Shown here piece after piece: positions 63,643 through 64,000 of a DNA stretch of 64,000 nucleotides; position 1 is the stretch's first letter; each line of letters starts with the position of its first letter. The stretch is from AP-15 sp963703665 (GTDB lineage: Bacteria; Pseudomonadota; Alphaproteobacteria; ATCC43930; CGMCC-115725), in assembly GCA_963703665.1 (NCBI GenBank), contig CAVPFB010000003.1, positions 186,001 through 250,000 of the forward strand, in the 5' to 3' direction. A program made the translations under genes and the position numbers. The notes beneath the pieces were generated by a model. That model was not told the DNA's origin and did no database searches. It worked only from the letters and a program-made list of their open reading frames with translations.

Positions 63643-64000
63643 TTATTTCGCCTGTCGCCGCGCACACAGGAGCAGGTTGGTCGGCAAGCCGAGCAGCAAT
63701 GCGCTGCGCACGTCAAAACGCTCGATCCCGGCCTGACGAGCGAGCGAGGCGAGGTCACGCCGCGACAGCAAGTTGAGGTTCTCCTCACGGGCGAAGAAAT
63801 CCATCCCCAAGGTTCTCAGGATGCCGCGGAACAACGGCGCCGGCAGCCAATGAGCGAAAGGCAGCACCGTGTGGAACTCGACCGGAAACCAGCGATTGGG
63901 CGTGGTCACGAAGATGCCTTTGCGCGCCACCCGCCAGACCTCGCGCAGGAAAATCGTCTGCCGTTCCCGACTGCCGACGTGCTCCAGCACCGCATTGGAA
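63643..64000 (-). CDS. Class I SAM-dependent methyltransferase, cut by window edge
   Basis: The minus-strand frame runs from the window edge to a stop at 63643; the N-terminal SAM site lies outside. It begins with SNAVLEHVGSRERQTIFLRE, the post-motif (DVLEHV-like) of type 11 methyltransferases, then ARKGIFVTTPNRWFPVEFHT and ends with RSALLLGLPTNLLLCARRQ. Together with the preceding membrane protein it suggests a cell-surface glycan locus extending beyond the window. Confidence 0.75.
   Translation of the reverse strand, partial: SNAVLEHVGSRERQTIFLREVWRVARKGIFVTTPNRWFPVEFHTVLPFAHWLPAPLFRGILRTLGMDFFAREENLNLLSRRDLASLARQAGIERFDVRSALLLGLPTNLLLCARRQAK

Overview
The window is a high-GC stretch of bacterial chromosome that is almost fully coding. 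Gene content and order point to an alphaproteobacterium, probably of the Rhodospirillales/Rhizobiales side. The supporting runs are glnE-bcp-DUF455; thioredoxin/TPR-Lon domain-Trm112-DUF971; plsY-dprA-topA-rnr-S41 peptidase-rpmG; bluB; and a candidate EcfG-type stress promoter. There are no rRNA genes, no CRISPR array and no intact transposase. Two tRNA genes are present (Lys-UUU and Glu-UUC, both with encoded CCA).

Layout. 0-7.2 kb: a GNAT acetyltransferase cut by the window edge, a Rieske oxygenase, a polytopic membrane protein, an unannotated SelW/Rdx-type gene with an in-frame TGA at the selenocysteine position, and two tandem DHA2-family drug exporters. 7.5-12.4 kb: small proteins, RidA, isovaleryl-CoA dehydrogenase, YjbQ and a two-subunit ring-hydroxylating oxygenase. 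12.5-15.5 kb: ProX, a YbbN-like thioredoxin and its conserved neighbours. 16-25.8 kb: a secreted protein, a WbpM/PglF-type sugar dehydratase, a cyclic-nucleotide-gated channel, the glnE operon and an MmgE/PrpD protein. 26-30 kb: formate-tetrahydrofolate ligase, an unknown protein, a 5-formyl-THF cyclo-ligase family protein, a TauE/SafE permease and topoisomerase IB. 31.5-40.3 kb: plsY-dprA-topA-rnr-S41-rpmG, all on one strand. 40.4-51.7 kb: assorted enzymes (aldo/keto reductase, GST, LLM oxidoreductase, haloacid dehalogenase, DUF72, BluB, CaiB, cupin, ICL/PEP-mutase fold, class III ADH) and a second S41 protein lacking its catalytic dyad. 51.9-61.7 kb: thioesterases, rsmD, rluB, an amidotransferase, tadA, stress proteins, rmuC, zapE, a peroxiredoxin and yqgE. 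The last 2 kb (a membrane glycosyltransferase-like protein and a methyltransferase) are less GC-rich and look like a cell-surface locus.

Two signals stand out. First, the gene at 3692-3910 reads as a 72-residue SelW-like protein only if UGA codon 11 is decoded, giving a CxxU motif, and a hairpin of bacterial-SECIS type lies 21 nt after the UGA. Second, about 20 genes carry frame breaks, around 35 of roughly 43 needing one extra base to be skipped. They are strongly clumped and hit essential-type genes such as tadA and plsY, while 2-3 kb genes such as topA, rnr and glnE are clean. The coding text on both sides is otherwise pristine, so insertion-type consensus error is the simplest explanation. 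I therefore annotate these as genes with frame breaks rather than as decayed pseudogenes. Two related miniature elements ending in CTAG (8.4 and 61.8 kb) and a third with similar ends (15.5 kb) are the only mobile DNA recognised.
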